A stretch of 64,000 nucleotides of DNA from Desulfomicrobium orale DSM 12838 (lineage in GTDB: Bacteria; Desulfobacterota; Desulfovibrionia; Desulfovibrionales; Desulfomicrobiaceae), in the NCBI RefSeq assembly GCF_001553625.1, contig NZ_CP014230.1, positions 372,001 through 436,000 on the forward strand, read 5' to 3'. A model generated the notes under the pieces. The model saw only the letters and a list, made by a program, of their open reading frames with translations, did not search any database and was not told where the DNA came from. Position numbers and translations under genes: made by a program. Position 1 is the first letter of the stretch, and each line of letters begins with the position of its first letter. Below, one piece after another: positions 8,558 through 18,570 of the stretch.

Positions 8558-11500
8558 TTACTTCACCGATCCGATGTGGTCGGCGATATTGTGGGCGTTG
8601 TCACCCAGAATGCAGTCGAAGTGATTCCCCGGAACGTCGAAGATCTTTACCTCCGAAGCGGGCATGGTCCTCCAGAAGGGCCGGGGATCGGGTATCCCCT
8701 GCAGGAGATCCGTCGCGAAGAAATACTTGAGCGTGCCCTTGTACGGGGACGGGCTGTAGGTCTTCGCCGAGCCCACGGTGGCTTCAAAGAGTTTGTACTC
8801 GTGGGCGAATTCCTCCAGCGTCACATCTTCGAGGAGCTTTTTCCCGGTGACGTAGCGGTAGATGGCCTCCACGCACTCATCCAGACTCATGGCCATCAGA
8901 TCTTCCAGCCGGATGGCGTCTTCCACGACATCGGGCTGCTTCAGGACGCGGAGAACGGGATCCTTCTCCAGACCCGAGTAGATATTTGTCGGCAGGAAAT
9001 AGGTACCCAGATACATGAACAGGAGGCTCAGTTTATGCGAGAAGGCCGCTCCGGGCGCGCCGGTATCGACGGCCACGAGATGCTTCACTTCCACGCCGCG
9101 CCGCTGGAGCTGTACGGCCATTTCATAGCCGATCATGCCACCCACGCAGAATCCGACGATGGTCAGCCTGGCCTTCGGACGCACGCGCAAGATCTCCTCC
9201 ACAAAATACGCCGCGATTTCCTCCACAGTGCGCAGGGGCTCCTCCCGGCCGTCCTTGCCGCGAAGAATGCAGCCGTAGAAATCGGCTTCGTCCTTATAGA
9301 GCCGGGCGAAGTCGGCAAACAGCTCCACGCGGCTACGGCCTTCGGCGATGCCAAGGATCACGTTGTCCTTGCCGGACTCCTGAAGCGGCAGCAGAATCTT
9401 GTTCTGGTGGCGGGGCATGTCGATGTATTCCGCCATCTCCTTCAGGCTGTTGAGCGTATAGAGTTCCTGCACCCCCAGCTCCACCTTGAACGCTTCGTGG
9501 ATTCTGGTGATGAGAACCGTCGCCAGCAGTGAATCGCCCCCCAGCTCGAAAAAACTGTCGTCGAGACCGGGCGCGTCGATCTGAAGAGTGGAAGCCCACA
9601 GCTCCGCGAGGCGTTTTTGCGTCTCCGTCTCCGGAATGCGGACAGGCTTGACGGTACCCGCTTCGGCTTCCGGCCGGGGCAGCTCCTGGCGGTCGATTTT
9701 CCCGGAACGGTTGCGCGGCATCGCATCCAGTTCCACGAATACAGACGGCACCATGTAGCCGGGCACACGCTCCTTCAGGAAGGCTTCGAGAAGCTGCGGC
9801 TCAAACTGCCAAGCCTGCAGAGGAGCCTGGGCAAGAATGACGTTCTGCTCCGCACCGTCGACAGTCCTGCACTGGTGGACGTTATCGAAACCGGCGAGCC
9901 TGAACTGCTCTTCCCACTGATCGCCGCTGAGCAAAGGATGCAACGGGCGCAGTTCCGTATCTTCGAAGACGTCGAAGCCCTGCTGCAGGCCCATGGTCAG
10001 ATCGTGCGCTTTGAAGAACAGCGTCTGCTCGATGGCGAACAGCACGCCGCCAGGCTTGAGCAGGGAACGCAATCTGGCGAGGCTGGGGGCAATCCGCTTC
10101 ACGTCGTGCAACACGCTGGCCGCAATGATCACGTCATAGGAGTGCGGTGCGAAACCCTGACTCACGATCTCCTCGTCCAGATCGAAGAGCCGGCATTTGA
10201 AGAATGGATGCTTCCCGAACTTGTCTTCGGCGTTCTGCAGAAAGTAGCGCGAGATATCCGTGAAGCAGAAGCTGGCCGTGTTGTCCGGAAGCACCTGCAT
10301 GACCACAGTGGTCGCTCCGCCGTGTCCGCCGCCGACTTCCAGAATGTCCAGCGGATGATCCTGAGCCATGAGAGAGATGGCGTCACGGACAATCTGGTAG
10401 GAGTAGCGGAACACCGTGCCGTAGAGCCCCTTGATCTTGTCGGAGGCGTAGATTTCCGCGGAATGCGTGCGTTCCAGAAGCAGATCGACCATGCCTTTCG
10501 CTTTCGAGGCGAGAAACCCCACCCCCTGTCCGGCAAAACGCGCCTGTACCTCATCGGCAGTCGTGAACTGGAATGGCTTCACAAGGCGGAATGCCTCGCC
10601 TTCGCGGACGAGCAGTCCCTTTTCCTCAAGACTCAGCAAGGCCCGTATGAGCCAGCGTTCGTACCGGGGGCGGATGCCGGTGATACGCAGAATCTCGTCA
10701 ACGGCGTGAACCTCCCCCTCCTGTCTGTACACGCCGAGTTCGTACAGCGACGCCTGAACTCCTGCGTCGTAAAGCTCGCTGCCCGGTCCCAGGTTCTTTT
10801 CGAGACCCTGACGGCGCGTATTTTCGGCGATGCCCGCAATGCCCGAATCCACGGCGGCGATTCGCTTCCACATGTCTTCGGCATCCCGCCATTCAACAAC
10901 TTTCCGGGTATGCAAGGCGTCATTGCCTCTGGCTGTAAAATAGGCCGCAAGACGGGGGTTCTTCTTGTCCCCGAACGGCTGGACGACGGCTTCGCGGATA
11001 TCGGGATGCTGGAGCATGGCGTGTTCGATTTCGCCGAGCTCCACGCGGAATCCGTTGATCTTGAGCTGATTATCCTCGCGCCCGAGCAGCACGATGTGAC
11101 CATCGGGGTGAAAGTAGCCTATGTCGCCAGTGCGGTAGAGACGTTCTCCGGTGACGGGATGAGTGATGAAGGATTTCGCGGTGTTTTCGGGATCGTGCCA
11201 ATATCCGTCGGACAGTCCCTCTCCGCCGATGTACAGGTGGCCGGACACGTAGTCCGGGCACGGCCTGAGCTCGTCGTTCAGAACATGGAACTGCTGATTC
11301 AGCATGGGATAGCCGTAGGGGATGCTCTCCCATTTCGGATCGACCCTGCCGATCGGGTAAAGAATCGACCAGATGGAGGCTTCCGTCGCGCCGCCCAGGC
11401 TGACGACTTCGGCGTCGTAATGCCCGCGGATCTGGTCCGGCAGATCCAGCGGCAGCCAGTCGCCGGAAAGCAGGACCAGACGCAGCGTGCCTTTTTGCAC

Positions 11501-13807
11501 TCCCTGCAGGGCACTCTTGTATTCGATGAGCATCTTCATCATGGCCGGGACAGTATTCCAGACGGTCACCCGCTCGCGCTGGACGAGATCGAGCCAGTGT
11601 CCCGGCTCCCTGATCTGCGCGGCATCGGGGAACACGATGGTGCCGCCCGCGGCCAGCGTTCCGAAGATATCCCACACAGACAGATCAAAGCCCAGATTGG
11701 CGAGGGCGATGACCCTGTCGTCGGGCCCAATGCGGAAGCGGGTGTTGATGTCCACGAGTGTGTTGACGGCGGCCCGGTGGCCGATCATGACCCCTTTGGG
11801 CGTGCCCGTGGAACCGGACGTATAGATGACGTAGGCCAGATCGGTCTGCTTCTGCACTGGCCTGCGGTTCCACAGATCAGCCCCATTGCCTTCGGCCAGC
11901 GTGTCCACGGCGAGCAGGGACAGGCCGTCCATCCATTCCAGCGCCCGCGTCAGGCGGGACTGCGTCAGGACAAAGCGCACCCCGGCATCCCGGAGGATGA
12001 ACTCCATGCGCTGACGGGGCATGGCGGGATCAAGAGGCAAATAGGCCGCACCGGCGTACAGAACGCCAAGCACGGCGACGGCCTGTTCCCACCCTTTCTC
12101 CATGACCACGGCCACCAGCTCGTTGGGCTTCACCCGACCGTCCAGTTCCCCGGCAACTGTTGCGACACGTCCGGCCAGTCCGGCATAGGTCAGGCTTATG
12201 CCCGGAGCCGCAATAGCCTCCCGATCCGGGGCGTTGCACGCACTGCGGGCGAACAGCGTGTGCATGTACTCGGAAGAAACTTCCCCCGCCGTGCGGTTAT
12301 AGGCTTCGCGCTGTTCGAGCTGTTCTGCGGGCAGAACCACGACATCCTTCCGGCTCCAGAGCGATTCGTCGCCAGCCAGGCGATCCAGCAGATCGACATA
12401 CGCGTCGAGCATGCTTTCCAGATATCCTTCGTGAAAATACTCCGCGCGCACATCCCAGTGAATACGCAGCCACCCGGCGGACTCGTAGACCTGATGATCG
12501 AGAAGCAGCTGGGGCGTCTGGCTGGAGGTAAACACCTTTTCCACCGGATTACCGTCGAACAGCATGCCTTCGAGGCTGTCCCCGTAGTCGCCGATGAGAA
12601 ACGTGCTGGTGAAGACCACAGGCAGATACTGCTGCTCACTGGCTGAACGGAAACGGTTGAGTTCACGCAGGACGTCCACGCCGCCGAACTGCCGGTTATC
12701 CAGATCGTCCCACAGACGATCGCGGAGGGCGATGGCCCGCTGCTCGAAAGTCGCTCCGGGGTCATCGCATACTTCCAGAAGCAGGGTATCGGTGAAGTCG
12801 CCGACGACCTCGTCGATCTGCGGGTGCAGCGGCAACCGGTTGAACAGGGTCAGATTCAGGCAGAAATTCTTTTCCGAGTTCCAGCGGCGCAGCACCTCGG
12901 AGAAGGCCGCGAGCAGGATACTCGTGGGGGAAAGGCCGATCCTGGTGCCGTAGTCCTTGAGTCTGGTCCATTTTTCCGGAGACAGCTGTCCGTCCATGGG
13001 TTTGCTCACGGGGACGCCCACGGCGTTTTCGCTCAGTACAGGCATGCGCGGACCGGGGGATAGCGTAGGGATACGCTCCCTCCAGTAAGTCTGGGCCTGC
13101 CTGTAGGAATCCATGTTGCGGCGTTCCGCCAACGAGAGCACGTAGTCGCGGAAGGTGAGCTCCAGCGGCGGCAGTTCCAGGTCCGGATTGTTGTAGAAAT
13201 TCTGCACCTGCACCATCATCGTCTGAAAGCTCAAAACGTCGGCATTCAGGCCTTCCAGGCTGACATGCATGCGGTATTTGCGCTCGTCGATTCGGGACAG
13301 GTAGATGTCGTACATCGGCCAGACGTCCACGGGCTTGATCTTCTGGCGCAGTTCTTCTCGGATCTCACCGAGAATCTCCTGCTTCCGTGCTTCGGTTTCA
13401 CCACGCAGGTCAAAGTATTTGACCTCAAAGGGCGGCGTATGCTCCAGAACCATCTGCTGGCCGGTCTTGAAAATGACGCTGCGCATCATGTCGTGACGAT
13501 CGACGAACTTGCGCCATGCGTTCTGGTAACGCTCGAAGTCGAGGTCCACCGTATCCATTTCGAAATAGACGTGGCTTGAAACGTTGCTCGCCCCCAGCGA
13601 GGTGTTGTCGCGGCCGATCATGTAGGCGAGCTGGATATCCGTCAGCGGAAAAGGCCTGTACCGGTCTTCGGGCCGCAACGTGATAACCGGATTTTTCTCC
13701 ACGTTCTCGATGGCGAAGTCGTCCTTCTCCAGGAACAGTGCCAGAAGGGATTCCTGCTCTTCGGAGAGGCTGCTGCCTCCGGGGAGCAATGAGGCGTCGT
13801 ACGACAT
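8558..13807 (-). CDS. NRPS, Cy-A(MT)-PCP-TE, terminal module
   Basis: A 1749-residue terminal module. Order: cyclisation domain (about 50-490, beginning PFPLTDIQLAYMIGR), adenylation domain (from about 510, IYTSGSTGTPKG), a methyltransferase-like insert between A8 and A10 (about 1030-1340, SAM motif LEVGGGHGGAT around E1157), the end of the A domain (NRSGKIDRQELP), PCP (LGGDSL, S1426) and thioesterase. Three features are odd. The Cy signature DxxxxDxxS is ExxxxDxxS (E185, D190, S193). The nine specificity residues read D-L-W-N-L-S-L-I-W, differing at one position from the Cys code. The thioesterase elbow is GFCVGG with Cys1554 (codon TGC) in place of Ser, with D1581 and H1729 as probable partners. 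It should add and possibly cyclise the last residue, then release the product. Confidence 0.92.
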   Translation of the reverse strand: MSYDASLLPGGSSLSEEQESLLALFLEKDDFAIENVEKNPVITLRPEDRYRPFPLTDIQLAYMIGRDNTSLGASNVSSHVYFEMDTVDLDFERYQNAWRKFVDRHDMMRSVIFKTGQQMVLEHTPPFEVKYFDLRGETEARKQEILGEIREELRQKIKPVDVWPMYDIYLSRIDERKYRMHVSLEGLNADVLSFQTMMVQVQNFYNNPDLELPPLELTFRDYVLSLAERRNMDSYRQAQTYWRERIPTLSPGPRMPVLSENAVGVPVSKPMDGQLSPEKWTRLKDYGTRIGLSPTSILLAAFSEVLRRWNSEKNFCLNLTLFNRLPLHPQIDEVVGDFTDTLLLEVCDDPGATFEQRAIALRDRLWDDLDNRQFGGVDVLRELNRFRSASEQQYLPVVFTSTFLIGDYGDSLEGMLFDGNPVEKVFTSSQTPQLLLDHQVYESAGWLRIHWDVRAEYFHEGYLESMLDAYVDLLDRLAGDESLWSRKDVVVLPAEQLEQREAYNRTAGEVSSEYMHTLFARSACNAPDREAIAAPGISLTYAGLAGRVATVAGELDGRVKPNELVAVVMEKGWEQAVAVLGVLYAGAAYLPLDPAMPRQRMEFILRDAGVRFVLTQSRLTRALEWMDGLSLLAVDTLAEGNGADLWNRRPVQKQTDLAYVIYTSGSTGTPKGVMIGHRAAVNTLVDINTRFRIGPDDRVIALANLGFDLSVWDIFGTLAAGGTIVFPDAAQIREPGHWLDLVQRERVTVWNTVPAMMKMLIEYKSALQGVQKGTLRLVLLSGDWLPLDLPDQIRGHYDAEVVSLGGATEASIWSILYPIGRVDPKWESIPYGYPMLNQQFHVLNDELRPCPDYVSGHLYIGGEGLSDGYWHDPENTAKSFITHPVTGERLYRTGDIGYFHPDGHIVLLGREDNQLKINGFRVELGEIEHAMLQHPDIREAVVQPFGDKKNPRLAAYFTARGNDALHTRKVVEWRDAEDMWKRIAAVDSGIAGIAENTRRQGLEKNLGPGSELYDAGVQASLYELGVYRQEGEVHAVDEILRITGIRPRYERWLIRALLSLEEKGLLVREGEAFRLVKPFQFTTADEVQARFAGQGVGFLASKAKGMVDLLLERTHSAEIYASDKIKGLYGTVFRYSYQIVRDAISLMAQDHPLDILEVGGGHGGATTVVMQVLPDNTASFCFTDISRYFLQNAEDKFGKHPFFKCRLFDLDEEIVSQGFAPHSYDVIIAASVLHDVKRIAPSLARLRSLLKPGGVLFAIEQTLFFKAHDLTMGLQQGFDVFEDTELRPLHPLLSGDQWEEQFRLAGFDNVHQCRTVDGAEQNVILAQAPLQAWQFEPQLLEAFLKERVPGYMVPSVFVELDAMPRNRSGKIDRQELPRPEAEAGTVKPVRIPETETQKRLAELWASTLQIDAPGLDDSFFELGGDSLLATVLITRIHEAFKVELGVQELYTLNSLKEMAEYIDMPRHQNKILLPLQESGKDNVILGIAEGRSRVELFADFARLYKDEADFYGCILRGKDGREEPLRTVEEIAAYFVEEILRVRPKARLTIVGFCVGGMIGYEMAVQLQRRGVEVKHLVAVDTGAPGAAFSHKLSLLFMYLGTYFLPTNIYSGLEKDPVLRVLKQPDVVEDAIRLEDLMAMSLDECVEAIYRYVTGKKLLEDVTLEEFAHEYKLFEATVGSAKTYSPSPYKGTLKYFFATDLLQGIPDPRPFWRTMPASEVKIFDVPGNHFDCILGDNAHNIADHIGSVK

Positions 13808-13860
13808 TCTTTTTTCCTTACCTCGTTGATGTGTTGAACAAACAGCCTGATGATCCGGAA

Positions 13861-16800
13861 CTATCCCTTCCGGGAAAGCATGGCTTTGACCTCATCGGCG
13901 GACATCGTTTTGATTTTGATGAACAGCTCGGCGATTCTGACCGTCTGTCCGGGCTTCTTTTCCGTGCCGATCAGAAACGCCGCCAGTTTGCTCACTGTGT
14001 TCTCCGTTACCAGCGAGCGAATGGGCACCTTGGTATGAAAGATGCTTTCCAGCCGGCTGACCATCGGAATGGCGTGCAGGGAATCACCTCCGAGTTCGAT
14101 GAAGGCGTCGTCGATCCCCACGGAGTCGAAGCCGAGAATTTCCTGCCACACGGCGGCAATCACCTGCTCCACGACCGTTTCCGGAGCCCGGTAGGGTACA
14201 GCGAGCTGCGGCCGTTTGGCGACCTTGGCCTTGGCCTGAAACGCCGCATAGTTTTTCAGGACGTTCTTGGCGTTCCGCTGCAATTCTTCCACAAGGGCGG
14301 GATAATCAGAGGTCGAAACCATGACCTGCGCGTCGGGAAGCGCGAGGATGCGGCTTATGCATTCCATGCCCTCCCTGGCGAGGATGCCATGCGTGGCCAC
14401 ATCTTCGCCCACGGTTTCCATCATCTTGGGCAGGAGTACCGTTCCGATGCCGATGCCTTCCCAGTAGCCCCAGTTGACGGATACAACGCGGTACGGAAGC
14501 CGTCCGTTCACGGCCTGAGCGTGAAGGTCCATGAAGCAGCAGGCCGCCGAGTAATCCGTGAAGCCCAGCGGAGCCGTATAGGAGCACAGCGAGGAGAACA
14601 GCATGAGGAAATCGGGGTTCGCCTTTTCCAGTACCTTTTCCAGTACCAGCGTACCGTGCACCTTGGTCCGGATCACGGCCTGAGCGCGCTCGTCGGTCTG
14701 AACCTGAATCATGCTGGAAGAAACAGTCGAGGCCGCGTGAAACACGCCGTTGATCTCTCCGAACCGTTCGAGCACGGCGTCACGGACGGCAAGCATCTGA
14801 TCCAAATCGGCGACATCCGCCGCAAACATGAGGCATTCCGCGCCCATCGTCTCCAGTGTTCGCATCTTGACGATGCGCTCCGATACGGCGTCGTCTCCGG
14901 GATGGTCAGACAGCCATGCGTCCCATTCCTCGCGCGGCGGAAGCGGCGTTCTGCCGATCAACACCAACCGGGCGCCCCATCCTTCCACAAGATACCGGGA
15001 AAGCTCGAAGGCCACACCGCCGAAACCGCCGGTGATCATGTAGACTCCGCCCCGACGGATGGCCGCTTTTTCCGCTACCGGGGCGGAGGGCAGCGGCACG
15101 TGCGCGAAACGCTGTTCCCAGCGGCGGCGTCCGCGATAAACGACCGTCCCCGCGAAACCCGCTGCGTCGACCTCGCCCTCCAGCACGTCGCGCAGCGCCG
15201 TCACATCGCGGATGATGGCGTCCAGCAGCGCAGGATGGAGAGGAACTCCCGCCTTCGGAGTGTCGATATCAATATTGCGCGACTGGATGTTCAGGTATTC
15301 ATTGGGAATAACGCGGCATGGGCCGAGCACAGGGGCCTTTTCGGGTGAAAGCGTTTCACCGCCCGTCACACTGTAAAGACCGCTGGACAGGACGGCTAGA
15401 CCGACCGGACGATTGTCCAGCCCGAGCGCCGACAGGGCGCGCACCAGATAGATGACGCTCTGGTAGCCGCGTGCGGTCAGTTCATCGCAGAACTCAAGGC
15501 CGGAGCCTTCTCCGTCCTCCGTTACGCTCCACGCGTGGACGATGAAATCGGGCTCATAACCCTGCGCACTCAGATCCTGCAAAAGTCGCTTGTAATCCCC
15601 CTCCTCACCGGGGCGGATGAAAAATATTCCGGAAGAATCTTTCCCATAGGCCGCCCCCGCCTCGGCTAGAGCCGCCTCATGGCCTATCTCGCACAGCCGC
15701 CGGGCCAGAGCTCCCGACACGCCGCAACGATCCGCCAACAAGAGAAAGCGCCGCTTTTCGGCAGGTGCAGGGTCAAGACTCCGCAGGTCGAAGGACTGTT
15801 CCCACTGGGGAAGGACAAACCACGTTCCGATGTCCCCCCGCTTTTCCATCAGCTTGCCCATCATGGAGGCCAGCGCCCCGCCCCGCTTGCCCTGCGCGCG
15901 GGCGTCGGCCCGTTCGGCCCAGTGGCGCTGCCTCTGAAAGGGGTAGGTCGGGAGAGGAATCCGTCTGCCGCCACCCTGCTCGCCCGCATACCAGCCGGGA
16001 TTCACCCCGTTCAGAAACAGCGCGCCGTAGGCGGCGCTCAACGCCCTGCCTTCTTCAATATCCTGCCCGGCGTCGCGCATGGAAAAGACGATACCCTGCC
16101 CGTTCAGGTCGGCATGACGTTTTGCCAGCGTGCCGAGGGCCTTCCCTGGACCGACCTCAAGCAGCACGGCGTTCTTGTCTTTCAGAATTGCGGAGATGTT
16201 TTCACAGAAGCGCACCGGCCTGCGAATGTGAGCCGTCCAGTAATCGGGGCTGGTGGCGTCTTCCTCCGAAAGCCATGAGCCCGACACGTTGGACAGGACC
16301 GGAACGCGCGGCGCGCGCAACTTGATGGAAGCAAGAGCCGCCCGGAATTCGTCAAGGATGGGATCCATGAGGGCGCTGTGTCCGGCCCTCGTCGCAGCAA
16401 CCTTCCGGTAATGGATGCGCTGTCCGGCCAGTTCCCGCTCCAACGCCGCGATGTCGCCCGGCCGTCCGGAGACCGTGCACAGTTTCTCGGCGTTGACTGC
16501 CGCGATGGACAGGCTGTCCCGCAGCAGCGGAGCGATGCTGTCTTCGGACGCATACAGCAGAAGCATGGCCCCCTCCTCGACCCTGTCCATCAGCTGACCG
16601 CGTTTGACGGCGATGGACAAAGCGTCCTCCAGAGAGAACACGTCCGCGACGACGGCGGCCAGATACTGGCCGAAGCTGTGCCCGACGCATCCGGCTGGCC
16701 GCACACCCCAGTGCATCCAGAGCTGGGCCAGCGCATATTCCGTGGCAAACAGCGAGGCGAAGGTGTAGGTTGGTCCGGCGAGTTTCCGTTCCGCCTCGGC

Positions 16801-18537
16801 CGCTGCTTCGCCGGAAGCGTACAGAAGGTCGCGGATGTCTTCCGAAATGAGCGGCAGAAGCAGCTCCGCGCACTCGTCAACAGCGTCGCGATATACCGGC
16901 TCGGTTTCGTAGAGTTCCCGACCCATGCCTACATGCTGCGAACCGACTCCGGGGAACATGAAATACACATTCCCCGCAGCAGGCGGGGCCGCGGGATCGG
17001 CCAGCCGCTCCGTCCAGCGGCGATTCTTCAGTGACTCGGCGAGCGCTTCGGTCGTATCGGCGACCATGACGCGGCGAGAGTCAAAAGCCTTGCGCCCCCT
17101 TTGCAGAGTGTAGGCGACGTCCTCCAGAGCGGTCTCGGGATGTTTTTCCAGAAACGCCGCCAGCCGTTCGGCCATACCGTCAAGGGCCTCCTCCGTCCGT
17201 GCCGAAAGGGGAATCGGATGCCAGCGTCGGCGCGGGCCGGAACCTGTGCGCACAGGAGCCTCTTCCAGAATCATGTGGCAGTTCGTCCCGCCGAGGCCGA
17301 ATGAGCTGATGCCCGCCCGGCGCGGCGAGGCGTCCCAAGGCTTCAGTTCCGTATTGACGTAGAACCGGCTGGTTTCGAAATGGATTTCGGGATTCGGTTT
17401 TTCAAAATGCAGGATCGGGGTCAGCGTTTTCCGTTCGAGGGAGAGCATGGTGCGAATGAATCCGGCGATGCCCGCAGCGGAATTGAGATGCCCCACGTTG
17501 GTCTTGACGGAACCCAACGCGCACGGAGTCGCCGCCGATCCGTACACGCTTTCCAGAGCGCGGACTTCCATCGGGTCGCCCATGGGCGTCCCCGTGCCGT
17601 GCGTCTCGATGAAGGTCACCGTTTCCGGCCCGACTCCGGACAACTCCAGCGCCTCCCCCAACACAGCCTCCTGCCCCCGCACGCTCGGAGCCGTAAATCC
17701 GACCTTGTCCGCGCCGTCGTTGTTCACGGCAAAGCCGCGAACAACGCCATAAATGTAATCGCCGTCCTCTATGGCGTCCTCAAGACGCTTGAGCAGGACG
17801 ACACCCGCGCCGTTACCGTACATCATCCCGGAGGCCCGGTGATCGAAGGCATGGCAGCAGGCATCGCGTGAAAGCGCGCCATCCTGTCCGGCCAGGTAGC
17901 CGAGCTTTTCCGGCAAGGAAATCGATACCCCACCGGTGAGGGCCATGTCGCAATGGTAATCCAACAGAGCCTGGCAGGCCGTCGCCACGCTCACCAGCGA
18001 ACTCGAGCAGGCGCTCTGGATGCTGAAAGCCGGGCCTTTCAGATCGAGCTTGTAGGCGACGCGGGAAGCCGCATAGTCCTTGTCATTGCCGATCAGCTCG
18101 TCGAAAAAAGGCATCGGCTGTTCCGGGAAGGTCCTGTTGTCGGGAATGAGATAACTGCTCGGCGTGATGCTGGCGTAAACCCCGATGGTCTGGTCTGGGA
18201 CACCGGGGACATATCCCGCGTCCTCAAGGGCCTCCCACGCGCACTCCAGAAAGAGCCGCTGCTGAGGGTCGATGGTTTCGGCCTCCTTCGGGGTGTACCC
18301 CCAGAACGCCGCATCGAACTGGTCCACCTTGCCAAGAACATAGCCTTTCCTGACGAACCGTTCATCGGACAGAAGATTTTTGGACACGACTCCTTCGAGC
18401 TCTTCATCGGTGAAGGAGACACGGACATCCGCTCCCGAAGCCAGATTTTCCCAGAACCGTTCTATCGTTTCCGCTCCGGGAAAACGCCCAGCCATACCGA
18501 TGACGGCGATATGCCCACTTTCCATAGAATCTGCCAT
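13861..18537 (-). CDS. Type I PKS, KS-AT-KR-ACP, one elongation module
   Basis: A 1558-residue polyketide synthase. The ketosynthase (about 15-430) has C177 in SACSSSL and His motifs HGTGT and KTNVGHLNSA. The acyltransferase (about 530-830) has S621 in GHSFGQ and a substrate-side motif RAGHS (717-721), neither the malonyl HAFH nor the methylmalonyl YASH form. The ketoreductase (about 1170-1400) has GGFGGVA and Y1329, but the usual Asn four residues later is C1333. The ACP ends the protein (LGGDSLHAI). No methyltransferase is present, unlike HMWP1 of yersiniabactin. I chose ATG 18537 behind GAGGG over TTG 18558. The module should extend the aryl-bis-heterocycle by one two-carbon unit, with any side chain coming from the extender. 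Confidence 0.92.
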   Translation of the reverse strand: MADSMESGHIAVIGMAGRFPGAETIERFWENLASGADVRVSFTDEELEGVVSKNLLSDERFVRKGYVLGKVDQFDAAFWGYTPKEAETIDPQQRLFLECAWEALEDAGYVPGVPDQTIGVYASITPSSYLIPDNRTFPEQPMPFFDELIGNDKDYAASRVAYKLDLKGPAFSIQSACSSSLVSVATACQALLDYHCDMALTGGVSISLPEKLGYLAGQDGALSRDACCHAFDHRASGMMYGNGAGVVLLKRLEDAIEDGDYIYGVVRGFAVNNDGADKVGFTAPSVRGQEAVLGEALELSGVGPETVTFIETHGTGTPMGDPMEVRALESVYGSAATPCALGSVKTNVGHLNSAAGIAGFIRTMLSLERKTLTPILHFEKPNPEIHFETSRFYVNTELKPWDASPRRAGISSFGLGGTNCHMILEEAPVRTGSGPRRRWHPIPLSARTEEALDGMAERLAAFLEKHPETALEDVAYTLQRGRKAFDSRRVMVADTTEALAESLKNRRWTERLADPAAPPAAGNVYFMFPGVGSQHVGMGRELYETEPVYRDAVDECAELLLPLISEDIRDLLYASGEAAAEAERKLAGPTYTFASLFATEYALAQLWMHWGVRPAGCVGHSFGQYLAAVVADVFSLEDALSIAVKRGQLMDRVEEGAMLLLYASEDSIAPLLRDSLSIAAVNAEKLCTVSGRPGDIAALERELAGQRIHYRKVAATRAGHSALMDPILDEFRAALASIKLRAPRVPVLSNVSGSWLSEEDATSPDYWTAHIRRPVRFCENISAILKDKNAVLLEVGPGKALGTLAKRHADLNGQGIVFSMRDAGQDIEEGRALSAAYGALFLNGVNPGWYAGEQGGGRRIPLPTYPFQRQRHWAERADARAQGKRGGALASMMGKLMEKRGDIGTWFVLPQWEQSFDLRSLDPAPAEKRRFLLLADRCGVSGALARRLCEIGHEAALAEAGAAYGKDSSGIFFIRPGEEGDYKRLLQDLSAQGYEPDFIVHAWSVTEDGEGSGLEFCDELTARGYQSVIYLVRALSALGLDNRPVGLAVLSSGLYSVTGGETLSPEKAPVLGPCRVIPNEYLNIQSRNIDIDTPKAGVPLHPALLDAIIRDVTALRDVLEGEVDAAGFAGTVVYRGRRRWEQRFAHVPLPSAPVAEKAAIRRGGVYMITGGFGGVAFELSRYLVEGWGARLVLIGRTPLPPREEWDAWLSDHPGDDAVSERIVKMRTLETMGAECLMFAADVADLDQMLAVRDAVLERFGEINGVFHAASTVSSSMIQVQTDERAQAVIRTKVHGTLVLEKVLEKANPDFLMLFSSLCSYTAPLGFTDYSAACCFMDLHAQAVNGRLPYRVVSVNWGYWEGIGIGTVLLPKMMETVGEDVATHGILAREGMECISRILALPDAQVMVSTSDYPALVEELQRNAKNVLKNYAAFQAKAKVAKRPQLAVPYRAPETVVEQVIAAVWQEILGFDSVGIDDAFIELGGDSLHAIPMVSRLESIFHTKVPIRSLVTENTVSKLAAFLIGTEKKPGQTVRIAELFIKIKTMSADEVKAMLSRKG

Positions 18538-18570
18538 GGTACCCTCTTTCAGGTTCAAGCGACGGTTGAC

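Noticed and set aside
9617..12646. A 1009-codon open frame on the plus strand
   Set aside because: It lies antisense to a well-supported NRPS, has no recognisable domain and is explained by the GC-rich codon pattern of the real gene.
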